A stretch of 12,539 nucleotides of DNA, taken from the NCBI GenBank assembly GCA_013041585.1, contig JABEVM010000141.1:1-12539 (forward strand), given 5' to 3'. The DNA comes from Chlamydiota bacterium (GTDB taxonomy: Bacteria; Chlamydiota; Chlamydiia; Chlamydiales; Rhabdochlamydiaceae). A program made the position numbers and the translations under genes. Under the pieces are notes generated by a model that saw only the letters and a program-made list of their open reading frames with translations, did not search any database and was not told where the DNA came from. This document shows positions 6,532 through 12,539 of the stretch, piece after piece. Every line of letters begins with the position of its first letter. Position 1 is the first letter of the stretch.

Positions 6532-7510
6532 GGCCAGGATCTAGTACGCGAAAAACCTTGGGATCGAGTTTTTGCTGTTGTAATGCTAAAAATAAGTCAT
6601 AAGGAGGCTGCATGGCCTTTTCATCTGTTAAACGAAATGTTTTCCAATGAGAGGAAACGCTTAGCTTTGAATTAACCTCAAGATGGATTTGTACAGCTTC
6701 TTTAGGATCAATATGCACAGGCGACATAAACTCTCTTGGAAGATAAGCTCCTATCGGAATAAGGCTTAAGTCCACGGAAGAAAAACGGGATCCAATCATT
6801 GTAAAATCATGGGAGTTATAGCCTGTATCTCCTGCAAAATAGACCTTTTTTTGCTGTCCATTCTCTCTTTGAATTTCTATCACATACCCGAGCCAAAGAC
6901 TTTCATTGTAGTCCCATGGGGCTCTACCAGAAAAATGTTGGGCAGGGACTGCTGTAACTTTCCATGTTGGGGAAACCTCTACGCTTTCCCACCAGGAAAA
7001 TTCAATGACTTTAAAAATTCCCCGTTTCGTGAACCATTTCTTTACCCCTTCTGGAACAAACCAAACAATTTCTGTATTGCGCTCATGCAAAGCCCTCACA
7101 GTATAATCATCTAAATGATCGTAGTGATTATGGCTAATAAAGACATAGTCAATTGTAGGGAGCTCATCCAGTTCAATAGGTACAGTGTGAAGTCTGGAAG
7201 GACCTACAAATTGCACAGGAGAACAACGTTTGCTCCAAATGGGATCAGTCAAGAAATGTATTCCGTCAATCTCGAGTAAAAATGTCGTATGGTTAATCCA
7301 AGTGACTGTGGGATGGTTCATATCCACCGCCTCTTTTACATTTGGATAGGAGAACTCCTTAGGAACAGAAGGTCTTTGATTGGTTTTATTATAATAACCA
7401 CACTTCCAAAGAAACATGTCCTTAATACCTCTATAAGAATCTTCCACATGAGGATTAAAGTATTTCTCACCCTTTTTTGGGCAATTTATAAAAGAGGGGC
7501 TCTTACTCAT
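6515..7510 (-). CDS. Metallo-beta-lactamase-fold hydrolase of the NAPE-PLD type
   Basis: Predicted zinc hydrolase of 331 aa closely following the layout of N-acyl-phosphatidylethanolamine phospholipase D. Visible: TWINHTTFLLE (70-80), FLTDPIWSKRCSPVQFVGPS (86-105), PTIDYVFISHNHYDHLD (118-134), FVPEGVKKWF (151-160), WWESVEV (173-179), PAQHFSGR (189-196), FAGDTGY (225-231), IPIGAY (251-256), VHIDPKEAV (265-273) and SSHWKTF (286-292). The metal ligands expected from the human enzyme are all present: H127, H129, D131, H132, H192, D228 and H288. Residues 1-65 are unassigned, with no signal peptide or membrane span. Bacterial members of this family often lack a known substrate, so phospholipase D activity is inferred. 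The ATG is 16 nt after the pfp stop with AAGAG 5 nt upstream; the 3' end overlaps the methyltransferase start. It is probably co-transcribed with both. Confidence 0.92.
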   Translation of the reverse strand: MSKSPSFINCPKKGEKYFNPHVEDSYRGIKDMFLWKCGYYNKTNQRPSVPKEFSYPNVKEAVDMNHPTVTWINHTTFLLEIDGIHFLTDPIWSKRCSPVQFVGPSRLHTVPIELDELPTIDYVFISHNHYDHLDDYTVRALHERNTEIVWFVPEGVKKWFTKRGIFKVIEFSWWESVEVSPTWKVTAVPAQHFSGRAPWDYNESLWLGYVIEIQRENGQQKKVYFAGDTGYNSHDFTMIGSRFSSVDLSLIPIGAYLPREFMSPVHIDPKEAVQIHLEVNSKLSVSSHWKTFRLTDEKAMQPPYDLFLALQQQKLDPKVFRVLDPGHAINW

Positions 7511-7526
7511 TTTTACTCTTTTCGAA

Positions 7527-9149
7527 CTAATGTTTTTTAGCTTCCAATGTCAAAGAAATCGGTACAACATCCGTTAAAGAGCGCTCTCCAAAAAATTGGA
7601 TTGGCCCTGGATAAGCGTAGCAATCTTCGATTTCCCATTTTTTTCTCTGCTTAGCAAAAAAAGCAAAGGCTTGTCCATCTAATTCAACAAGCGCTTTTTC
7701 AATGACTGGCTTTCTTTTTCCCTTTCTTTCCTCAATATTTAAAAACATGGTCGTCGGAACACCGCCGATTTCCCAATTTTCAATCGGGCCCGCTAAGTTT
7801 TTTACGTAAGCCATATATCCTGTAAATCCACTGAGGATAAGTAAAGTAGCTGTAAGCCCAAGTGAGTAGCAATAATGTGCATCGAAATTAGAAGGATACG
7901 AACATCTACCCTCATATCCTAAAAAGTGGTTCAGAGCAGAAAACTTACCTTTATATGTCCCTTTCTGCTTGCGGGCTTCAAGTTCCTGGCTCACTTTTTC
8001 CATCAAAAGACGTTCTGTTTCGATAAGAGAGACTTGGACATTGCCATGTGGATCGCGGTCTAATAAGAGCTGCTTTTGAATGTCCACAGGTAACGAGAGA
8101 AAGCAATTTTTTGCAGCTTCACTGAGTTTTTTAGGGGCTTCTTCAGAGGAGAGTCCTGGAAGTCTATTGAGCTCAGAAATGAGTACATGTATCTCGGGGA
8201 TAAATTCAATTAACCCTTCCGGAACTAAGATGACTCCATAGTTTTTCCCTTTTTCTGCGCGCTGAGCTACAACATTTGCAATTTCATTTACAAGGCTCGA
8301 AAGAGTTTGTTTTTTATGAGATACCTCTTCCCCTATGATCGTGATATTCGGACAGGTAGAAAGGGCGCATTCTAAAGCAATATGCGACGCGGAGCGTCCC
8401 ATAAGCTTAATAAAATGGTAATATTTTTTGGCCGAAAGAGCATCTCTTTCAATATTTCCGATCATCTCGCTGTAGACTTTACTTGCAGTATCAAAACCAA
8501 ACGAGATATCGATAAAAGAATTTTTTAAATCTCCATCGATTGTTTTAGGAACCCCGATCACCCGAGTTTTGCAGTCATTTTGTAAAAAAAATTCTGCTAG
8601 TATCGCTGCGTTTGTATTGGAATCATCTCCTCCAATGATAACAAGTCCATCTAGCTTAAGCTCATTGCAGATTTTTCGAGCAGCTTCTAATTGCTCCGTA
8701 GTCTCGATTTTAGTACGTCCTGATCCAATAAGGTCAAAGCCGCCCTGGTTTCTATAGGCAGATAAAGTTTCTAAAGTAATTTCTTTATATTTCCCTGCAA
8801 CGATTCCTCCTGGTCCTTCCAAAAATCCAAATAGGGTGCTCTCTTTATTAAATGTTTTAAGGGCGTCGAGAAGACCGCAGATCACATTATGGCCGCCAGC
8901 TGCTTGTCCTCCAGAGAACACAACCCCTACTCGTAAAGACTGACTTGTAGAAGATTTTTTATTTTCCGCCTTTCCGGCGATTACAGGTTGTCCAAAGGTT
9001 CGAGGAAAAAGTTTTTTTACTTCTTCTACATCTTTTTCAGGAGCCGTTGCCTCTCCTTTTACCAAGGTTACTGAAAAAAGATCTTTTAGGATATTTGGGA
9101 CCAAAGGTTTATATTCTTGCCTATACTTCTGTAAAATATTTGAATTCAT
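7527..9149 (-). CDS. pfp: Pyrophosphate-dependent 6-phosphofructokinase (PFP)
   Basis: Phosphorylates fructose 6-phosphate using PPi, reversibly, in place of ATP-dependent phosphofructokinase. The 540-aa product matches the long plant/chlamydial PFP class. Seen: GVVFSGGQAAGGHNVI (75-90), GLVIIGGDDSNTNAA (168-182), VIGVPKTIDGDL (197-208) and IKLMGRSASH (247-256). PPi preference is supported by D176 in GGDDS, where ATP enzymes have Gly, and by K202 in PKTIDGD. Substrate residues D205, D207, M250, G251 and R252 are in place. The ATG follows GAGAG (9157-9161) with a 7 nt gap, a modest site. It is the first gene of the five-gene minus-strand run and has its own promoter candidate, divergent from pyrG. 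I see no truncation. The PPi economy fits Chlamydiae, which depend in part on host nucleotides. Confidence 0.96.
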   Translation of the reverse strand: MNSNILQKYRQEYKPLVPNILKDLFSVTLVKGEATAPEKDVEEVKKLFPRTFGQPVIAGKAENKKSSTSQSLRVGVVFSGGQAAGGHNVICGLLDALKTFNKESTLFGFLEGPGGIVAGKYKEITLETLSAYRNQGGFDLIGSGRTKIETTEQLEAARKICNELKLDGLVIIGGDDSNTNAAILAEFFLQNDCKTRVIGVPKTIDGDLKNSFIDISFGFDTASKVYSEMIGNIERDALSAKKYYHFIKLMGRSASHIALECALSTCPNITIIGEEVSHKKQTLSSLVNEIANVVAQRAEKGKNYGVILVPEGLIEFIPEIHVLISELNRLPGLSSEEAPKKLSEAAKNCFLSLPVDIQKQLLLDRDPHGNVQVSLIETERLLMEKVSQELEARKQKGTYKGKFSALNHFLGYEGRCSYPSNFDAHYCYSLGLTATLLILSGFTGYMAYVKNLAGPIENWEIGGVPTTMFLNIEERKGKRKPVIEKALVELDGQAFAFFAKQRKKWEIEDCYAYPGPIQFFGERSLTDVVPISLTLEAKKH

Positions 9150-9193
9150 GGGAGTGCTCTCGGAGTAAAAGATAAAGTTACATAAAGCCGAAG

Positions 9194-9222
9194 ATTGTAA
9201 ACGATTGAATTTTATCGATCAA
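9194..9222 (-). promoter_or_regulatory. Candidate sigma70-type promoter for pfp and the downstream minus-strand genes
   Basis: Read on the minus strand: -35 TTGATC (9217-9222), a 17 bp spacer, and -10 TACAAT (9194-9199, five of six matches to TATAAT). It would start RNA near 9187, giving a leader of about 37 nt before the pfp ATG. It interlocks with the pyrG promoter candidate on the other strand. Assigned by eye only. Confidence 0.5.
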
Positions 9223-9233
9223 ATATTTAAACT
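9205..9233 (+). promoter_or_regulatory. Candidate sigma70-type promoter for pyrG-yqgF-nadA
   Basis: -35 TTGAAT (9205-9210), a 17 bp spacer, and -10 TAAACT (9228-9233). Each box matches consensus at four of six positions. RNA would start near 9240, leaving a leader of about 22 nt with the ribosome site at 9249-9254. If right, the upstream TTG start cannot be used, since it lies within the -35 box. Weaker than the opposing pfp promoter. Confidence 0.35.
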
Positions 9234-9248
9234 GGAGTCAATTTTACT

Positions 9249-9254
9249 AAAGAG
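9249..9254 (+). promoter_or_regulatory. Ribosome binding site that sets the pyrG start
   Basis: AAAGAG lies 7 nt before the ATG at 9262. This, with the family N-terminus beginning a few residues before GGVVSSLGKG, favours ATG 9262 over the in-frame TTG at 9205, which would add 19 residues not typical of CTP synthases. Confidence 0.6.
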
Positions 9255-9261
9255 CCAATTT

Positions 9262-10881
9262 ATGGAACAAAAGTTTATTTTTATTACCGGCGGCGTCGTA
9301 TCTTCCTTAGGAAAGGGACTTACAGCGGCCTCCATCGCCATGTTACTTGAAAGACGTGGAATTCAGGTCGCAATGCTTAAGCTCGACCCTTATCTGAATG
9401 TAGACCCGGGAACAATGAATCCTTTCCAACATGGTGAAGTCTATGTGACAGACGACGGCGCTGAAACTGACATGGATCTTGGCCACTACCACCGCTATTC
9501 CAATGCACTTCTATCCAAAAGATCTAATGCAACTTCAGGACAAATTTACGATACCGTTATAAAAAGAGAGAGAAGAGGCGATTATTTAGGAAAAACAGTT
9601 CAGGTCATTCCCCATGTAACAGACGAAATCAAACAACGCATCCTAAATTGCGCGAATGAAGATGTGCAAACACAGGTCGTGATCGTCGAGATCGGAGGAA
9701 CAGTTGGAGATATCGAATCCCATCCTTTCCTAGAAGCTATCCGTCAATTCCGCTATGAACACCCTAAAAATTGTATAAACATTCACTTAACATATGTTCC
9801 TTTTTTACAAGCAGCCGGTGAAGTAAAAACAAAACCAACACAACATTCTGTGCAAGTCCTTCGAGGAATTGGGATCATCCCTGATATCATTTTATGTCGT
9901 TGTGAACAGTCTCTTTCCGAAGAGATTAAGGATAAAATCAGCTTATTCTGTAGCGTTCGCAAAGACGCTGTGATAGATGAGCCTGATGTGGAGCATAGCA
10001 TTTACGAAGTGCCAGTTAGCCTAAACAAACAAGGTCTAGATAAAAAGATCTGTCAGATGCTCTCTCTTACCGAAATCGAAGCAAATCTGGATGATTGGAA
10101 GCTAATGTTACATAAAATGCTCCATCCGAAAGCGAAGGTAACAGTCGGCATTGTCGGAAAATATCTCCAACACCAAGATGCATATAAATCTGTTTTTGAA
10201 GCGTTACATCATGCGGCGATTGCCAATGAGGTTGATATCGAAATTAAATCTTTTGAAGCCGATAAAGTGTTAGAGGCGCCAAGTATCGCTGAAGTTTTAA
10301 AGGATTGTGATGGATGTCTCGTTCCCGGCGGCTTTGGTGAAAGAGGTTGGATGGGGAAAATTCTTACTGCTAAATTCTGTAGAGAAAACCAAATCCCTTA
10401 TTTTGGCATATGTTTAGGGATGCAGGTTATGTGTGTTGAATTTGCAAGACATGTACTTGGATTTGCTGATGCAAATTCCACAGAGTTTGATCCTGAAACG
10501 CAGCATCCAGTGATCTCTATGATGAATGAGCAACTAGGCATAAAAAACCTCGGCGGAACCATGCGCCTTGGTGCCTATAACTGCGTCTTAAAACCATCAA
10601 GTGCAGCGCACCGAATTTATGGGAAAGATCTTATTTCTGAAAGACATCGTCACCGGTATGAGTTTAACAACAACTACAAAGCTCTTTTTGAAGACAAGGG
10701 TCTTACTTTGACAGGAACGTTAGAAAATGAGCAGCTTTGTGAAATTGCTGAAATTAGAAATCATCCTTGGATGATCGGTGTTCAGTACCATCCTGAATTT
10801 AAATCTAAACCAAATGATCCTCATCCACTCTTTAAAGATTTTGTAGCCGCTATGGTGAAAAAACGAACCGGCAGGAAATAG
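9262..10881 (+). CDS. pyrG: CTP synthase, glutamine-hydrolysing
   Basis: Makes CTP from UTP, ATP and glutamine in the cytoplasm. The 539-aa product (from ATG 9262) matches the usual length of about 540. The N-terminal amidoligase domain (about 1-265) starts MEQKFIFITGGVVSSLGKG, whose P-loop is at 10-19, and carries LDPYLNVDPGTMNPFQHGEV (41-60) and VEIGGTVGDIES (142-153). The C-terminal class I glutaminase domain (about 290-535) carries VPGGFGERG (354-362), GICLGMQ with nucleophile C384, and YHPEF with H510 and E512, so the whole triad is present. A TTG 57 nt upstream would extend the frame but lies in the putative promoter. It is the first gene of the plus-strand run, followed after 2 nt by yqgF; I recall this pair from Chlamydia trachomatis too. 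Function is certain by sequence. Confidence 0.98.
   Translation: MEQKFIFITGGVVSSLGKGLTAASIAMLLERRGIQVAMLKLDPYLNVDPGTMNPFQHGEVYVTDDGAETDMDLGHYHRYSNALLSKRSNATSGQIYDTVIKRERRGDYLGKTVQVIPHVTDEIKQRILNCANEDVQTQVVIVEIGGTVGDIESHPFLEAIRQFRYEHPKNCINIHLTYVPFLQAAGEVKTKPTQHSVQVLRGIGIIPDIILCRCEQSLSEEIKDKISLFCSVRKDAVIDEPDVEHSIYEVPVSLNKQGLDKKICQMLSLTEIEANLDDWKLMLHKMLHPKAKVTVGIVGKYLQHQDAYKSVFEALHHAAIANEVDIEIKSFEADKVLEAPSIAEVLKDCDGCLVPGGFGERGWMGKILTAKFCRENQIPYFGICLGMQVMCVEFARHVLGFADANSTEFDPETQHPVISMMNEQLGIKNLGGTMRLGAYNCVLKPSSAAHRIYGKDLISERHRHRYEFNNNYKALFEDKGLTLTGTLENEQLCEIAEIRNHPWMIGVQYHPEFKSKPNDPHPLFKDFVAAMVKKRTGRK
10873..10877 (+). promoter_or_regulatory. Ribosome binding site supporting the TTG start of yqgF
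   Basis: AGGAA within the last codons of pyrG, 6 nt before TTG 10884. No ATG or GTG occurs in frame near the expected N-terminus, where the family begins a few residues before the LGLDYG motif, so TTG is the likely initiator. Confidence 0.6.
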
Positions 10882-10883
10882 TT

Positions 10884-11300
10884 TTGGGGCGAATTCTCGG
10901 ACTTGATTATGGGACAAAGCGGATAGGGATTGCAATCTCGGATGAAAGAGGGATCATCGCTAGCCCTCTTACTTTTATCAATAGAGAAAAATCTTTTGAG
11001 ACTTGTGCCAAGCAGATCTCGGACGCCATCACAGGATATTCCCCTTTTACTAAAATTGTGATCGGTCTCCCACTCCATATGGATGGAAACGAAAGCGAGA
11101 TGTCCCAAGAGGTCAAAAAATTTGCAAAAGTCCTGGAGTTAGTTTTTTTCCTTCCCGTCCAATTATGGGATGAAAGGCTAACCTCTTCTCAAGTAGAGAA
11201 GGGGTTAAAAGAAAGGAACATGAACCGCAAAAAAAGAGTACAAGTAACGGACGCTCTAGCAGCGGCTATTATTTTACAAACTTATTTAGATGCACAATGA
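10884..11300 (+). CDS. yqgF: YqgF/RuvX family nuclease, 16S rRNA 5'-end maturation
   Basis: RNase H-fold protein of 138 aa, the normal family size. E. coli YqgF takes part in 16S rRNA 5'-end processing and was earlier called a putative Holliday junction resolvase. Acidic site residues are visible: D8 in LGLDYGTKRIGIA, E97 in WDERLTS and D123 in VTDALAAAIIL; GLPLHMDG (61-68) is the conserved loop. The start is TTG, 2 nt after the pyrG stop, with AGGAA 6 nt upstream; a TTG start may keep expression low relative to pyrG. Its TGA overlaps the nadA ATG (ATGA), so nadA is translationally coupled to it. I see nothing missing. The pyrG-yqgF order is shared with Chlamydia trachomatis as I recall it, but the gene after it differs. 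Confidence 0.95.
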   Translation: MGRILGLDYGTKRIGIAISDERGIIASPLTFINREKSFETCAKQISDAITGYSPFTKIVIGLPLHMDGNESEMSQEVKKFAKVLELVFFLPVQLWDERLTSSQVEKGLKERNMNRKKRVQVTDALAAAIILQTYLDAQ

Positions 11301-12337
11301 TAGAAACGAAAAGTCTTTGGACTGCAGAAACTCTTTTTGCAAAGCTAAAAAACATCCAAACAGACAATCCTCTCTGCGCGTATTCCTTAGAAAAATGCCA
11401 AAGGCTTGTTCCTACAATTAATAAAATCTTGCGCCTTAAAGAAGAGAAAAAAGCTCTTATCCTCGCTCATACATACGTCCATCCTGATATTATTTACACA
11501 GTTGCAGATCACGTTGGAGATTCTTACCATCTTGCTAAAATGGCAAAAGATACGGAAGCGGAAACAATCGTATTTCCGGCTGTACGGTTTATGGCAGAGA
11601 CTGCAAAAATTCTGAATCCCGAAAAAACGGTACTGGATCCGAATCCAAATGGAGGATGCTCTCTAGCCGATAGTATTTCTTATGAAGAGCTGAAAGCCCT
11701 TCGAGCAGAATTTCCAGGCCATACTTTTGTCTGCTATATCAACACGACAGCTGCAATTAAATCGCTCTGCGATGTATGTGTCACCTCCTCTAACGTATAC
11801 CAGATTATCGAAGATCTCCCATCTGATAAAATCTATTTTCTTCCTGATAGGCTGATGGGACAAAATATAAAAAACGTCTTAGAAAAAAAAGGGATCAAAA
11901 AGGATTTTCGATTTTTCCACGGCAGCTGTTATGTACATGAAGAATTCCAAGAAAAAGAAATCGATCTTATTAAAGAGCAGTATCCAAACGTAGAAATTCT
12001 AGCCCACCCCGAATGTACACCACAGGTGGTAGCTCATGCCTCTTTTGTAGGATCTACTACAGCACTCCTAGAATATGTAAAAAAATCAACTGAGAAAAAA
12101 AATCCATTTCTTCTTTTAACGGAGTGTGGTGTTGCCTCACGACTGCAAATTGAATGTCCTGAAGCTACTATGGTAGGTGCTTGCATGACATGTAAATATA
12201 TGCGCTCTAATAGCCTTGATGGCATCCTTCAAGCACTGCAATCTCCGTCCCCGGCTCAAATTGTTACCATCCCGCCTGAGGTACAACAAGGCGCCCTTGC
12301 CTGTATCGAAGCGATGTTTCGGTTTTCGAGAAAGTAA
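11297..12337 (+). CDS. nadA: Quinolinate synthase A
   Basis: [4Fe-4S] enzyme that condenses iminoaspartate with dihydroxyacetone phosphate to quinolinate in de novo NAD synthesis. The 346-aa product is complete. Seen: ILAHTYVHPDIIYTVADHVG (55-74), DSYHLAKMA (75-83), VRFMAETAKILNP (96-108) and NGGCSLAD with C121, the CYIN/T repeat region at 146-150, HGSCYVHEEF with C211, AHPEC (236-240) and ACMTCKYM (295-302) with C299. C121, C211 and C299 are the expected cluster ligands; C296 gives a CxxC at the last one, as in some NadA proteins. It starts within the yqgF stop (ATGA overlap), so it is third in the pyrG unit. Neither nadB nor nadC is in the window, so iminoaspartate must come from a gene elsewhere if the pathway is complete. 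No clear intrinsic terminator follows. Confidence 0.96.
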   Translation: MIETKSLWTAETLFAKLKNIQTDNPLCAYSLEKCQRLVPTINKILRLKEEKKALILAHTYVHPDIIYTVADHVGDSYHLAKMAKDTEAETIVFPAVRFMAETAKILNPEKTVLDPNPNGGCSLADSISYEELKALRAEFPGHTFVCYINTTAAIKSLCDVCVTSSNVYQIIEDLPSDKIYFLPDRLMGQNIKNVLEKKGIKKDFRFFHGSCYVHEEFQEKEIDLIKEQYPNVEILAHPECTPQVVAHASFVGSTTALLEYVKKSTEKKNPFLLLTECGVASRLQIECPEATMVGACMTCKYMRSNSLDGILQALQSPSPAQIVTIPPEVQQGALACIEAMFRFSRK

Positions 12338-12346
12338 CCATCTAAG

Positions 12347-12460
12347 TTAAGTCTGATTTTCTTGAAAGGTTTTATCAGGATTTAGATAGATATAGAAGCT
12401 TCTTCCCTCTTTCTTAGCCTCACCGTACTGCTGAAGAATAAAAAATGGTATTACGTATCA
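12347..12460 (-). pseudogene. Possible decayed 3' end of a gene
   Basis: A minus-strand frame of 36 sense codons lies between TGA (12458-12460) and TAA (12347-12349). It has no usable start codon and no ribosome site, yet its sequence is protein-like (it includes YGEAKKEGRSFYIYLNPD) and GC content is higher than the surrounding AT-rich spacer, dropping beyond about 12440. It may be the remnant of a gene truncated upstream. I do not recognise the family. Chance cannot be excluded at this length. The rest of 12338-12539 is very AT-rich and shows no gene, tRNA or clear terminator; one TATAAT-like box (12474-12479, minus strand) has no good -35 partner. Confidence 0.2.
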
Positions 12461-12539
12461 TTAGAATTTCAAAATTATAGCAAATTTAAAATAATTATTA
12501 CTCATATTCACAATCGATACAAAAAATAATATCACAACA

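Noticed and set aside
6809..7114. Plus-strand open frame of 101 codons within the NAPE-PLD-like gene
   Set aside because: It is antisense to a gene with unmistakable metal-site motifs and has no protein-like features.
9205..9261. A 19-residue N-terminal extension of pyrG from TTG 9205
   Set aside because: It lies in the likely promoter, lacks a good ribosome site, and CTP synthases begin a few residues before the P-loop, as ATG 9262 does.
10821..11108. Minus-strand open frame of 95 codons across the pyrG-yqgF junction
   Set aside because: It lies antisense to two certain genes, and its translation shows no motif.
12353..12380. CTGAT...ATCAG inverted repeat after nadA as a terminator
   Set aside because: Only 5 bp pair, the loop is about 16 nt, and no T-run follows in the transcript.
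12498..12539. A 13-codon minus-strand open frame entering from the right window edge and ending in TAA
   Set aside because: It looks somewhat protein-like but is too short to support as a gene end.

Overview
The window reads as chromosomal DNA of a Chlamydiae bacterium, most likely an environmental (chlamydia-like) lineage rather than the genus Chlamydia. The grounds are an IspG of the long, insert-containing type known from plants and Chlamydiae, a MEP isoprenoid pathway, a PPi-dependent phosphofructokinase in place of an ATP enzyme, the pyrG-yqgF pair that I recall as adjacent in Chlamydia trachomatis, and eukaryote-like accessory enzymes expected of an intracellular bacterium. Base composition looks AT-rich and even across the window. 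Family-level placement cannot be made from the sequence alone. No tRNA, rRNA, insertion sequence or CRISPR array was seen.

Layout: (1) 19-2864, minus strand: ispG then ispH, 2 nt apart, the last two [4Fe-4S] enzymes of the MEP pathway. (2) 2865-3097: a 233 bp divergent spacer with a 12 bp perfect palindrome and a 10 bp repeat of part of it 100 bp away. (3) 3098-4204, plus strand: an unrecognised 368-aa protein, ending in a hairpin shared with the convergent gene. (4) 4220-9149, minus strand: a tightly packed five-gene run read in the order pfp, NAPE-PLD-like metallo-hydrolase, DOT1-like/class I methyltransferase, pterin-4a-carbinolamine dehydratase, eukaryote-type protein tyrosine phosphatase. 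(5) 9150-9261: a 112 bp divergent promoter region where the candidate pfp and pyrG promoters interlock. (6) 9262-12337, plus strand: pyrG, yqgF/ruvX (TTG start) and nadA, joined by a 2 nt gap and then an ATGA overlap. (7) 12338-12539: AT-rich sequence with no intact gene; a 36-codon open frame on the minus strand may be a decayed 3' gene end.

The housekeeping genes (isoprenoid precursors, PPi glycolysis, CTP synthesis, 16S rRNA 5'-end maturation, NAD precursor) are ordinary in themselves. The unusual part is the block 3098-7510: a lipid-hydrolase-like enzyme, a methyltransferase with DOT1-like layout and a classical tyrosine phosphatase with altered active-site loops lie in one transcription unit behind a glycolytic gene, facing an orphan protein. 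The phosphatase is the best candidate for a protein acting on the host; the others are weaker candidates. Whether any is secreted cannot be read from the DNA.
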